A DNA stretch of 64,000 nucleotides from Fen-183 sp036504335 (GTDB lineage Bacteria > Acidobacteriota > Thermoanaerobaculia > UBA5066): positions 124,001 to 188,000 of the forward strand of contig DASXVJ010000017.1 in the NCBI GenBank assembly GCA_036504335.1, given 5' to 3'. Shown piece after piece: positions 8,582-16,549 of the stretch. The notes under the pieces were generated by a model. That model did no database searches and was not told where the DNA came from. It saw only the letters and a list, made by a program, of their open reading frames with translations. The position numbers were made by a program, and so were the translations under genes. Position 1 is the stretch's first letter, and each line of letters opens with the position of its first letter.

Positions 8582-9462
8582 CCGCAAGCACGGAGCTGCA
8601 CGTGCGAGCCCCGTTCGACGGGGAAGGCCTCATGGCCTTCTTCGCGGCGCGAGCGCTTCCGGGGGTGGAGAAAGCCGAAGAGAATTCCTATGAAAGGGCC
8701 TTCACGCAGTCCGGGCGCGCCGGCACACTTCGAGTCGCGCTCCGGCGCCGCGGACGATCGCATTCACTTTCAATGGAATTCCCTCCTTGGGCGAAACCCG
8801 ATGAAACGACGTCGCGCGTCTCGCGTCTCTTCGATCTCTCCGCAAACCCGAAAGAGATCGCGACGGTGCTCTCGAAGGACCCGCTCCTTGCGCCGCTCGT
8901 CGCGCGGCGTCCGGGCCTGCGCGTGCCGGGCGCGTGGAACCCCTTCGAGGTCGCGGTGCGAGCCGTCCTCGGCCAGCAGATCTCCGTCGCGGGCGCGCGC
9001 ACGCTCGCGGGGCGGCTCGTGGCCCTCTGCGGCCGCGCGCTGCCGAAGCGCCTCGCGCGCCCCGGGCTCACGCACGTCTTCCCGTCTCCCGCCGCCGTCG
9101 CCGACGCGGACGTCGCGCGCGTCGGCCTCCCCCGCGCCCGCGCCGCGGCCCTGAGGGCCTTCGCCCGCGCCGTCGCGGACGGCTCGTTCGTCCTCGCGGC
9201 CCCGAAGGGCCTCGAGGATTTCGAGGAGCGCCTCACCGCGCTCCCGGGCTTCGGCCCGTGGACCGCGCACGTCGTCGCGCTGCGCGCGCTCGGCGAGGGC
9301 GACGCCTTTCCGGACGGCGACCTCGGTCTCGTCAAGGCGATGGAGCGCGCCGGCGTCAAGAAGAGCCGGATCGCCGCCCGCGCCGAGCGCTGGCGTCCCT
9401 ACCGCGCGTACGCGACCCTGCACCTCTGGGCGTCCCTCGCGGACGGCAAGGGCGGCGCATGA
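8578..9462 (+). CDS. DNA-3-methyladenine glycosylase II (AlkA-like)
   Basis: Excises alkylated bases from DNA. The frame has an AlkA N-terminal domain (FFAARALPGVEKAEENSYER, then VSRLFDLSANPKEI), the helix-hairpin-helix region (VLGQQISVAGARTLAGRL) and LPGFGPWTAHVVALRAL, followed by the acidic DGDLGL that supplies the catalytic aspartate. It is 294 residues, close to E. coli AlkA. The GTG at 8578 overlaps the HD gene stop and makes the domain complete. The stop overlaps ogt (ATGA). Residues 31-71 carry an inverted motif pair although their protein sequence aligns with normal AlkA. Confidence 0.9.
   Translation: MTASTELHVRAPFDGEGLMAFFAARALPGVEKAEENSYERAFTQSGRAGTLRVALRRRGRSHSLSMEFPPWAKPDETTSRVSRLFDLSANPKEIATVLSKDPLLAPLVARRPGLRVPGAWNPFEVAVRAVLGQQISVAGARTLAGRLVALCGRALPKRLARPGLTHVFPSPAAVADADVARVGLPRARAAALRAFARAVADGSFVLAAPKGLEDFEERLTALPGFGPWTAHVVALRALGEGDAFPDGDLGLVKAMERAGVKKSRIAARAERWRPYRAYATLHLWASLADGKGGA
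8671..8790. repeat. Degenerate inverted motif pair in the AlkA-like gene
   Basis: The forward arm is AGAGAATTCCTATGAAAGG (about 8680-8698). The reverse arm is CATTCACTTTCAATGGAATT (8761-8780). The arms are complementary to each other and share the purine tract plus AAAGTGAATG half of the consensus. The central TTCTTAGAA is replaced by TTCCTATGAA and its complement in both arms, as if the arms co-varied. Confidence 0.6.
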
Positions 9463-10019
9463 AGAAAGCCGAGAAGAGAGAGACAGAGAAAGATCTTCTT
9501 AGAAGGAAAGAGAAGGACGTTCTCAGAAAGACAAAGGTTGCGACGCCTGCGGGCGCAATCGTGCTGGTCGAGCGCGGCGGCGCGCTCGTGGGACTCATCT
9601 TCGAAGATCGTTGGAAGGAATTCAGCCGCGACCTCGAAAAGAGATTCGGTGAATTCTCATTCGAAGAAGATCCCCGCGGCGGCGCCCCGGCCGAGGCCTT
9701 GAGGCGCTATTTCGGCGGCGATCTTGGAGCGCTCTCGGAAGTCTCCGTCGACACGGGCGGAACACCTTTCCAGCAGCTCGTCTGGACGACCCTCCGGCGC
9801 ATCCCTGCCGGCTCCACGTGGTCTTACGCCCGCCTCGCTCGCGAGGTCGGCCGCCCGTCCGCGACGCGCGCCGTGGCGGCCGCGAACGGAGCAAATCCCG
9901 TCTCGATCGTCATCCCCTGCCACCGCGTCATCGGCTCGGACGGGAGCCTCACCGGATACGGCGGCGGCCTCCCCCGCAAGCGGTGGCTGCTCGTCCACGA
10001 GGGGGCCCTCCTGGTCTGA
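9459..10019 (+). CDS. ogt: Methylated-DNA--protein-cysteine methyltransferase
   Basis: Repairs O6-alkylguanine by transfer to its own cysteine. The active site IVIPCHRVIGSDGSLTGYGG and the helix-turn-helix region (SYARLAREVGRPSATRAVAA) are intact. It is 186 residues. The first 25 residues are highly charged (Lys/Arg/Glu) and are encoded by an AT-rich stretch containing copies of the dispersed motif, which is unusual for the family. The start overlaps the glycosylase stop (ATGA), so the two repair genes are translationally coupled. Confidence 0.93.
   Translation: MKKAEKRETEKDLLRRKEKDVLRKTKVATPAGAIVLVERGGALVGLIFEDRWKEFSRDLEKRFGEFSFEEDPRGGAPAEALRRYFGGDLGALSEVSVDTGGTPFQQLVWTTLRRIPAGSTWSYARLAREVGRPSATRAVAAANGANPVSIVIPCHRVIGSDGSLTGYGGGLPRKRWLLVHEGALLV
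9486..9675. repeat. Inverted motif pair in ogt
   Basis: The forward arm AAAGATCTTCTTAGAAGGAA (about 9489-9508) is followed by a second partial copy (GTTCTCAGAAAGACAAAGG, 9519-9537). The reverse arm is CTCATTCGAAGAAGATCCCC (about 9656-9675). The copies are in frame, near the N-terminus and before the catalytic domain. Confidence 0.65.
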
Positions 10020-10050
10020 ACGGTCCCGCGTTGGATAATGGCGGGCTGCC

Positions 10051-11400
10051 ATGACGCCCCTCCTCGTCGAGAACGCCCTCGTGATCGGGATGACGCGCCC
10101 CACGGACGTCGTCCGGGACGGCGCGCTGTTCATCGAGGACGGCGCGATCGCCGCGCGCGACGCCGAGGCCCGCACGCGGGCCCGGTCGTACGCGGCCGCG
10201 GGGCGGCTCGTGGAGCGCCTGGACGCGAAGGGGATGTGGGTCCTGCCCGGCTTCGTCCAGACGCACGTCCACCTCTGCCAGACGCTTCTGCGCAACGGCC
10301 CCGACGGCCTCCCGCTCCTCCCGTGGCTCTCGACGCACGTCTGGCCGGGCGAGGCCGCGCATGACGACGCGACGCTGGAGGTCTCGGCGCGGCTCGGCCT
10401 CGCCGAGCTCCTCTCGGGCGGGACGACGTCCGTCCTCGACATGGCGACGGCGTACCACACGGACGCGGTCTTCCGCGCCGCGGCCGCCTCGGGCCTGCGC
10501 GTCACGAGCGGCAACGCCCTGATGGACGATCCCGGGACGAATCCGGCCGGCCTTTTCCGCGACGCGCGGGCGGCCCTCGCGGAGACCGAGCGCCTCGCGA
10601 AGGCCTGGCACGGCGGAAACGGCGGCCGGCTGCGCGTCGCGTTCTGCCCGCGGTTCGCGGTCTCGTGCACGGACCGTCTCCTGCGCGAGGTCGGCGAGCG
10701 CGCAAAGGCGGAGGGCTTCCTCGTCCACACGCACGCCTCGGAGAACCTCGACGAGATCGCCCTCGTCGGGCGGCGCACGGGACGGCGGAACGTCCGCTAC
10801 CTCGACGACGCCGGCATCTCCGGCGCGCACGTCGTCCTCGCACACGTCATCCACGCCGATCAGGACGAACGGGCGATCCTCGCGGGAACGGCGACGACGG
10901 TCTCGCACTGCCCGTCGTCGAACCTCAAGCTCGGCTCGGGCATCTGCCCCGTGCCCGAGTACCGCGCGCAGGGCATCCGCGTCACGCTCGGCGCCGACGG
11001 CGCTCCCTGCAACGACCGGCTCGACGCCTTCACGGAGATGCGTCTCGCGGCCCTCCTGCCGAAGGTGCGGCTCGGGCCCGCGGCGCTTCCGGCGTGGGAC
11101 GTCGTGCGGATGGCGACGGCCGAGGGCGCCGAGGCGCTCGGCCTGAACGCCGGGACGCTCGAGGCGGGCCGCCGGGCCGACTTCATGCTCCTCGACCCTC
11201 ACTCGGGCTTCGCCGATCCCGTTTCGTGGCGCGAGGACCCCTACGGGCCTATCGTGTACAGCATGGACCGGTCCCACGTCGCCGCCACGTACGTCGACGG
11301 CGAGGTCCGGTACGTCCGCGGCGAGGCCTTCCCCCTGAAGCCCTCGCCCGCGGAGATCGACACGGCCGTCGCCGCGCTCAGGGCGCGCTGGCGGCCCTGA
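10051..11400 (+). CDS. Amidohydrolase (SAH/MTA deaminase or chlorohydrolase-like)
   Basis: A 449-residue member of the amidohydrolase superfamily subgroup with S-adenosylhomocysteine/methylthioadenosine deaminases, TrzA/AtzA and guanine deaminases. Metal ligands are visible: QTHVHLCQ (HxH), VHTHASENLDE (His), LAHVIH (His) and LGADGAPCND (Asp). SHCPSSNLKLGSG is typical of the deaminase branch. The substrate cannot be fixed from sequence; a purine-type or SAH-type deaminase is the best guess. It lies 31 bases after ogt and 11 bases before the usp gene. Confidence 0.82.
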   Translation: MTPLLVENALVIGMTRPTDVVRDGALFIEDGAIAARDAEARTRARSYAAAGRLVERLDAKGMWVLPGFVQTHVHLCQTLLRNGPDGLPLLPWLSTHVWPGEAAHDDATLEVSARLGLAELLSGGTTSVLDMATAYHTDAVFRAAAASGLRVTSGNALMDDPGTNPAGLFRDARAALAETERLAKAWHGGNGGRLRVAFCPRFAVSCTDRLLREVGERAKAEGFLVHTHASENLDEIALVGRRTGRRNVRYLDDAGISGAHVVLAHVIHADQDERAILAGTATTVSHCPSSNLKLGSGICPVPEYRAQGIRVTLGADGAPCNDRLDAFTEMRLAALLPKVRLGPAALPAWDVVRMATAEGAEALGLNAGTLEAGRRADFMLLDPHSGFADPVSWREDPYGPIVYSMDRSHVAATYVDGEVRYVRGEAFPLKPSPAEIDTAVAALRARWRP

Positions 11401-11411
11401 GGGAGGCACCC

Positions 11412-11879
11412 ATGGCCGGAAAGAAGTCCCCGCCCCTTCTCAAGACGATCGTCGTCGGCACGGACTTTTCCGTGTGCGCGGCGCGCGCCCTCTCGTTCGC
11501 GGTGTCCCTGGCGTCCTCGCAGGGCGCGAAGGTCCACGTCGTGCACGTCCTGGTCGAGCCCGTACAGGCGTTCGACGTCGCCGGCGCTCTGCCCTACCTC
11601 GACGTCTCGACGCAGAAGGACTGGGAAGTCGCCACGCAGAAGCGCCTCGCCGCCGCCGTCGCCTCGGCCGAGAAGCGCGGCGTCGACGCGTCCTCCGAGT
11701 TCCTCTGGGGCCGGCCGTCGGACGCGATCATCGACTCCGCGAAGAGGGCGAAGGCCTCCCTCGTCGTCCTCGGAACGCACGGGCGCAACGCGTTCGAGAA
11801 GCTCCTGATCGGGTCGACGGCCGAGCGCGTCGTGCGGCTCTGTCCGGTGCCCGTCCTCACCGTGCGCGAGAAGCGCTGA
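11412..11879 (+). CDS. Universal stress protein (UspA family)
   Basis: A single 155-residue Usp domain. TIVVGTDFS opens the Rossmann-like fold and LVVLGTHGRNAFEKLLIGST gives the ATP-binding G-x2-G-x9-GS pattern. A GGGAGG ribosome site precedes the ATG at 11412. It is probably cotranscribed with the amidohydrolase, and converges on the GMC gene with six bases between. Confidence 0.92.
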   Translation: MAGKKSPPLLKTIVVGTDFSVCAARALSFAVSLASSQGAKVHVVHVLVEPVQAFDVAGALPYLDVSTQKDWEVATQKRLAAAVASAEKRGVDASSEFLWGRPSDAIIDSAKRAKASLVVLGTHGRNAFEKLLIGSTAERVVRLCPVPVLTVREKR

Positions 11880-11885
11880 CCCGAC

Positions 11886-13466
11886 TCAGGTCTTCGCCGC
11901 GATCATCCGCTCGGCCGACGCCGCGACGATGCCGAGGATCGAGAGTTGCGGGTTGACCCCGAGCGACGTCGGAAAGACGGAGCCGTCGAAGACCCAGAGG
12001 TTCGCGAGATGGTGGTGGCGGAGGTTCCCGTCCACGACGGAAGCCTTCGGATCCGCCCCCGCGGCGCAGCCGCCCATCTGGTGCGCCGTGAAGACGCCGA
12101 GGAGATTCGGGCCGAAGGGCCGCTCGTCGATGAAACGCAGGTCGCGCTCCCCCCGGATCACGACGGGGTCCTTGTGCAGCGTCCGGACCTCCCGCGCGCC
12201 CGCGGCGAGCTGGATGCGCGCCGAGACCTTCATCGCCTCGCGCATCGCTTCCGCATGCGTCTCCCCGAGCGGGTAGCGGATCGACAGGCGCGTTCCGCCT
12301 TCCCGGAGGGACACCGTTCCTCCCTCGTCGTCCGGCAGGAAGCCGTCGCGCAGGAGCGCGATGATTGCGTTTGTCTTCGAGAGAAGCTTCATCCCGTCGC
12401 GGTGCGCCGCACCGAAGCCCGGGAGCGCGAGAGAGGCGAGCATCGGGTGGAGGGGCGGCACCTCGAGGAAGAAGCCGGTCCGGCCCGGCCTCTCGATGAA
12501 GGCGTGCGAGGCGACGGACTGCGGCGCGCCGTAGTAGGGGTCGATGCGCCGGTCGAAGAGGGCGATCGTCGCGACGACCGGGTGGAGATACGTCCGCTTG
12601 CCCACGCGCCCGTGGGGGTCCGGCAGCCCCGAGCGCAGAAGAAGCGCGGGCGAGTTGATCGCGCCGCCCGCGACGACGAAACGCGCGGCCGAGACCGTCA
12701 CGCGCCGGCCCGTGGGCCGGTCCGTCGCGGGGTCGAGGACCTCGGCTTCGACGGCCGTGACGCGCTCCCTGCGCGCGTCGAGGACGAGGCGAACGGCGCG
12801 GCAGTCCGCGTACACGCGCGCTCCCTTCCCGGCCGCGTCCGGCAGGTACGTCAGCGCCATCCCCCGCTTGGCGTTCGTCGGGCAGCCCATCCCGCAGTAA
12901 CCCGTGTGGAGGCACGACAGGACGTTGCGGCGCAGGAGCTCCGTCTCGATCCCGAGCTTCTTCGCGCCCTCGAGAAGAACGGCGTTGTTGTCGTTCACCT
13001 CCGAGACGTCGACCTGCCGGATGTTCAGCCGGCTCTCGACCTCGTCCCAGTGCGGGCCGAAGCGCTCCGCGGTGAAGTCGGCCAGCCCGTGGCGCTCGCG
13101 CCAGCGCGCGAGGGTCGCCTCCGGGGTGCGGAAGCACGTCGTCCAGTTCACGAGCGTGCCGCCGCCGACGCCGCGCCCCTGGAGAATCGTGATTCCAAGG
13201 TCGTCCGTCGCCCGGTTGCCGTGGTCCTGATAGAGCTTCGGGTAGGCCTCGGCCTCCTGCATGTGGAAGTCGGCTTTCCGCGTGAACGAGCCGCCCTCCT
13301 CGAGAAGGATCACGCGCGCACCCGACGAGGCGAGACGCGCAGCCGCGATCGCGCCGCCCGGGCCTGAGCCCACGACGCAGACGTCGGCCGAGAGCGCGAG
13401 GTTCGAGCCGATCTCGCGCCCGCGCATGAGGTTCGCGATCGGGCGGTCCGCCGCGAGGAGCTTCAC
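11886..13466 (-). CDS. GMC-family FAD oxidoreductase
   Basis: A flavoprotein dehydrogenase of the glucose-methanol-choline family. The FAD motif DVCVVGSGPGGAIAAARL is at about residues 25-42. GRGVGGGTLVNWTTCFRTP follows, and C-terminal AHQMGGCAAG and NPQLSI supply the catalytic His and Asn. It is 526 residues. The GTG at 13466 overlaps the stop of the small-subunit gene, so the pair forms a membrane-associated alcohol, sugar or gluconate dehydrogenase-like unit. The substrate is unknown. Confidence 0.88.
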   Translation of the reverse strand: MKLLAADRPIANLMRGREIGSNLALSADVCVVGSGPGGAIAAARLASSGARVILLEEGGSFTRKADFHMQEAEAYPKLYQDHGNRATDDLGITILQGRGVGGGTLVNWTTCFRTPEATLARWRERHGLADFTAERFGPHWDEVESRLNIRQVDVSEVNDNNAVLLEGAKKLGIETELLRRNVLSCLHTGYCGMGCPTNAKRGMALTYLPDAAGKGARVYADCRAVRLVLDARRERVTAVEAEVLDPATDRPTGRRVTVSAARFVVAGGAINSPALLLRSGLPDPHGRVGKRTYLHPVVATIALFDRRIDPYYGAPQSVASHAFIERPGRTGFFLEVPPLHPMLASLALPGFGAAHRDGMKLLSKTNAIIALLRDGFLPDDEGGTVSLREGGTRLSIRYPLGETHAEAMREAMKVSARIQLAAGAREVRTLHKDPVVIRGERDLRFIDERPFGPNLLGVFTAHQMGGCAAGADPKASVVDGNLRHHHLANLWVFDGSVFPTSLGVNPQLSILGIVAASAERMIAAKT

Positions 13467-13999
13467 TCGATCTCTCCGAACGGCAGTTCGGGCGGCCCGG
13501 GGTACCCGGTCGCGGGCCAGCTCTCGGGCGCCGCGTAGTAGCACGCGCACGCGAGGCGCTTCATCGCCTGGTAGCCGGACCGGAAGATCGCGACGCGCGA
13601 TCCGGCCCACGCCGCGAGACGCGCGTCCTGCATGCGCGCGGGCGAAGCCGTGAACGTCTCGTAGCCCGTCCGCGTCGCGGCGCCCGTCAGCGCGTTTTCG
13701 AAGAGACGCAGGAGCCGCCGGAACTCGGCCTGCACGGAGTCCGGCCATTGCGCCATGGCGGCGTCCGCGCGCCCCGCGACGTCCACGGCGTCCGTGGACG
13801 GCGCGTCCCCGTCCACGGCGACGACGCGCGCCGCGATCGCCGCGAAGATCGCGTACTCGGATTCGGAGAGGACGAGAAGAGGATTGCGCGGCTTCGCCGC
13901 GCGGAGAGTTCTTCGAAGGGCGAGGAAGGCGCCGCCGCCAAATGCAAGCAACGCCCCGCCGATCAGACCCTTTCTAAGAAATCCCCGGCGCGTTTCCAC
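13463..13999 (-). CDS. TAT-signal small subunit of GMC dehydrogenase (gluconate 2-dehydrogenase subunit 3-like)
   Basis: A 178-residue protein starting at GTG 13999 with a twin-arginine-like leader (VETRRGFLRKGLIGGALLAFGG). The rest matches the gluconate 2-dehydrogenase subunit 3 type: LSESEYAIFAAIAARVV, then helices through YETFTASPARMQDA. It probably carries the GMC subunit through the membrane by TAT. It follows the epimerase gene by 23 bases and overlaps the GMC start. Residues 4-32, the signal region itself, are encoded within an inverted motif pair. Confidence 0.78.
   Translation of the reverse strand: METRRGFLRKGLIGGALLAFGGGAFLALRRTLRAAKPRNPLLVLSESEYAIFAAIAARVVAVDGDAPSTDAVDVAGRADAAMAQWPDSVQAEFRRLLRLFENALTGAATRTGYETFTASPARMQDARLAAWAGSRVAIFRSGYQAMKRLACACYYAAPESWPATGYPGPPELPFGEIE
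13904..13986. repeat. Inverted motif pair in the TAT leader of the GMC small subunit
   Basis: The plus-strand forward arm GAGAGTTCTTCGAAGGGCGA (about 13904-13923) and reverse arm GACCCTTTCTAAGAAATCCC (about 13966-13985) are about 43 bases apart. On the coding (minus) strand the latter arm encodes part of the leader just after the twin arginines. Confidence 0.7.
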
Positions 14000-14022
14000 C
14001 AGCCGAAGCCTCCCCGGAACGG

Positions 14023-14601
14023 CTAGCCGTTCGGGACGTCCCAGAGGTCCTTCACCGCGGGGTGGTCCCACGCGATGCGCCACTCGTCGGGGTCCTTGAC
14101 GTCGAACGTGCGCGTCACGATGTAGAAGAGCGCGCACGGATTCGTGAGGGGCCGGTAGCCGTGCGCGACGCCCTCGGGGATGCGGACGAGAAGGTCCTGT
14201 CCGTCGCCCGCGACGAGGACCTGCGTCGCGCCGTACGTCGGCGAGTCGTTCCGGACGTCGAAGAGGACGAACTTCGCCTTGTACGGGTGCGGGCAATACC
14301 AGACGTCCTGCTGCTTGAGGTGGTAGTGAAGGCCCTTGATGTGGTTCTCTGCATTCACGATCGTGAAATTGATCTGCGCGACCGGGACGTCCTTGAAAAA
14401 ACCGGCCAGAGCCTCGCTTCCGGGGTGGTCGGCCTTCGCGCGGTAGATCTCCTGGAAGAAGCCCCGGTCGTCCACGAAGCGCGGCACGCGGTGGACCTGA
14501 ACACCGTGGATCTGGGTCTTCGCCCCGTAGGACTTGACCGCCATGCGGTATTCCTCGGCGATCGCGGACGGCAGCAGCACGGGTGTCGGCGGAACGGTCA
14601 T
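14023..14601 (-). CDS. dTDP-4-dehydrorhamnose 3,5-epimerase-like cupin protein
   Basis: A 192-residue RmlC-type protein. FVDDRGFFQEIYRA, INFTIVNAENHIKGLHYHLKQ, VLFDVRNDSPTYG and IPEGVAHGYRPL are the family blocks, including the catalytic His of the HYH region. The ATG at 14601 is preceded by a good GAGG site; an upstream in-frame start at 14658 is also possible. It lies upstream of the GMC pair rather than in a dTDP-rhamnose operon, so its sugar substrate is open. Confidence 0.82.
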   Translation of the reverse strand: MTVPPTPVLLPSAIAEEYRMAVKSYGAKTQIHGVQVHRVPRFVDDRGFFQEIYRAKADHPGSEALAGFFKDVPVAQINFTIVNAENHIKGLHYHLKQQDVWYCPHPYKAKFVLFDVRNDSPTYGATQVLVAGDGQDLLVRIPEGVAHGYRPLTNPCALFYIVTRTFDVKDPDEWRIAWDHPAVKDLWDVPNG

Positions 14602-14681
14602 GCGGACCTCTGAGACGGATTCTATGGTGTTATCGTCCGGACGTTCCGTACGACTCAAGATCGGGAAGAGGAGGTCGGCAC

Positions 14682-16208
14682 GTGGCCCAGAATTCCCTGT
14701 TCGCGACGAAGTCCGTCGCGCAGCTGCTCGCGGAAGGCTCCGACGAGGGCGAGCACAGTCTCAAACGCGCGCTCGGGCGCTGGTCGCTCGTCGCGATCGG
14801 CATCGGCGCGATCATCGGCGCCGGCATCTTCGTCATGACGGGGATCGGCGCCCACGGCTCCCTCAACCCGGACGGGACCGTGAAGATCCTCGGCGCCGGC
14901 CCTGCGCTCGCCCTGTCGTTCGTCCTCGCCGGCATCGCGTGCGTCTTCGCGGGCCTCTGCTACGCGGAGTTCGCGTCGATGATCCCGCTCGCGGGCTCGG
15001 CGTACACGTACGCATACGCGACGCTCGGAGAGCTCTTCGCGTGGATCATCGGGTGGGATCTCGTCCTCGAATACATGATGGGCGCCGCCACCGTGTCGGT
15101 CGGGTGGTCCGGCTACTGCGTGAAGTTCCTGAAATTGTTCGGGATCCACCTGCCGGAGTGGATGACGAACGACTGGATCACGTACAGCCGCGGCGCCGCG
15201 GCGGCGCTCGCGGGCGGGCACCCCTGGCCGGCCCCGCCGACGGTCGCGGGCGTCCCGATCGTCTTCAACCTCCTCGCGCTCGGCGCCGTCCTGCTCGTGA
15301 CGGCCGTCCTCGCCCGCGGCATCCAGGAGTCGGCGAAGTTCAACGCCGGCATCGTCGCCACGAAGACGGCCGTCGTCGTGATGGTCATCATCGTGGGCGC
15401 CTTCTTCGTGAAGGCCGCGAACTGGGGGACGGGCTGGTCCGACTTCGCGCCGAACGGCTTCGCGGGCATCGCCTCCGGAGCCGCGTACATCTTCTTCGCG
15501 TACATCGGCTTCGACGCGATCTCGACGACGGCGCAGGAGGCGAAGAACCCGCAGAAGGACATGCCCTTCGGGATCATCGGCTCGCTCGCCGTCTGCACGG
15601 TCCTCTACATCGCGGTCGCGCTCGTCCTGACCGGCATGGTCCACTGGTCGAAGATCGACCTCAAGGCGCCGATCGCGCAGGCGTTCGAGAGCTACGGCCT
15701 CGGCTGGGCGGTCTTCCTCATCACGGGCGGCGCGCTCGCGGGCCTGACGTCCGTCATGCTCGTCATGCTCCTCGGCCAGACGCGCGTCTTTTTCGCCATG
15801 TCGCGCGACGGTCTCCTCCCGACGAAGGTCTTCGGCGAGATCCACACGCGGTTCCGGACGCCCTTCAAGATGACCTGGATCGTCGGCATCGTCTGCGCCC
15901 TGCTCGGCGCCTTCACGCCGATCGACGACCTCGGCCAGATGGTGAACATCGGAACGCTTCTCGCGTTCGTGATCGTCTGCGCGGCGGTCATCATTCTCCG
16001 GCGCGCGAACCCCGGAGCACACCGGCCGTTCCGGACGCCGTTCGTCCCGGCCGTCCCGATCCTCGGGGCCGTCTTCTGCCTCTATCTCATGACGAACCTG
16101 GGCTGGCACACCTGGGCCCGCCTCGTGATCTGGCTCGCGATCGGCCTCGTGATCTTCTTCATGTACAGCCGCAAGAACTCGCACCTGACGGCTGGACGCA
16201 CGAACTGA
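14682..16208 (+). CDS. APC-family amino acid permease (cationic amino acid transporter type)
   Basis: An inner-membrane transporter with about 12 to 14 hydrophobic spans. IGIGAIIGAGIFVMTGIG (near residue 45) is the APC glycine-rich TM1 motif. FVLAGIACVFAGLCYAEFAS, FFAYIGFDAISTTAQEAKNP and GQTRVFFAMSRDGLLP are CAT/YfnA-type signatures. The GTG at 14682 has a GAAGAGGAGG ribosome site and is preferred to the earlier in-frame start. At 508 residues it has full length. It is divergent from the epimerase-GMC operon across an 80-base gap. Confidence 0.88.
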   Translation: MAQNSLFATKSVAQLLAEGSDEGEHSLKRALGRWSLVAIGIGAIIGAGIFVMTGIGAHGSLNPDGTVKILGAGPALALSFVLAGIACVFAGLCYAEFASMIPLAGSAYTYAYATLGELFAWIIGWDLVLEYMMGAATVSVGWSGYCVKFLKLFGIHLPEWMTNDWITYSRGAAAALAGGHPWPAPPTVAGVPIVFNLLALGAVLLVTAVLARGIQESAKFNAGIVATKTAVVVMVIIVGAFFVKAANWGTGWSDFAPNGFAGIASGAAYIFFAYIGFDAISTTAQEAKNPQKDMPFGIIGSLAVCTVLYIAVALVLTGMVHWSKIDLKAPIAQAFESYGLGWAVFLITGGALAGLTSVMLVMLLGQTRVFFAMSRDGLLPTKVFGEIHTRFRTPFKMTWIVGIVCALLGAFTPIDDLGQMVNIGTLLAFVIVCAAVIILRRANPGAHRPFRTPFVPAVPILGAVFCLYLMTNLGWHTWARLVIWLAIGLVIFFMYSRKNSHLTAGRTN

Positions 16209-16209
16209 C

Positions 16210-16503
16210 GTGAAGCGCGCGGCGCTCCTGATCCTCCTGGTCGGAGCGCCGCTCGTCCTCGTCTTCTTCCCGGAGATCCGCCGCCGGATCGCGCACAAAA
16301 TGCGCTTTCTGCTGCTCCTGTGGTCGGGGGCCGTGCTGTTTTTCGGTTTGATCGGGGGACCGGGGAAAAAGAGTTTCTTAGAAAGTGAATGGGGCTGGGA
16401 CGCGGGCACGCTCTGGCCGCTGTTTGGCGCGGCGTTGTTTGCCGCCGCATTCGTGTCCGTCTTCCGGGACTTCCGCCTCTCTTCACCTTCTAGGAAATCC
16501 TAG
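16210..16503 (+). CDS. Small membrane protein of unknown function, C-terminal half inside a motif pair
   Basis: A 97-residue frame starting one base after the permease stop. Its first half has two hydrophobic segments (LLILLVGAPLVLVFFP and FLLLLWSGAVLFFGLIGG). The second half (KKSFLESEWGW to SSPSRKS) falls inside an inverted motif pair whose reverse arm runs to the stop codon. A third hydrophobic stretch (LFGAALFAAAFVSVF) lies between the arms. No family was recognised. It may be a real small protein cotranscribed with the permease, or a frame opened by the repeat. Confidence 0.5.
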   Translation: MKRAALLILLVGAPLVLVFFPEIRRRIAHKMRFLLLLWSGAVLFFGLIGGPGKKSFLESEWGWDAGTLWPLFGAALFAAAFVSVFRDFRLSSPSRKS

Positions 16504-16505
16504 GT
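16367..16505. repeat. Inverted motif pair at the end of the small membrane gene
   Basis: The forward arm GTTTCTTAGAAAGTGAATGG (16373-16392) is one of the best consensus copies. The reverse arm is CTTCACCTTCTAGGAAATCC (16481-16500). The arms are about 90 bases apart. A short CAGCGC-GAA-GCGCTG hairpin (16515-16529) follows between the convergent genes and may act as a weak terminator. Confidence 0.75.
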
Positions 16506-16549
16506 TTCTTCCTCCAGCGCGAAGCGCTGCAGAATCCTCGTCCAGATCT

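Noticed and set aside
14634..14643. Palindrome CGTCCGGACG between the epimerase and the permease as an operator
   Set aside because: Ten-base GC palindromes are common by chance in this composition, and no second copy was noticed.
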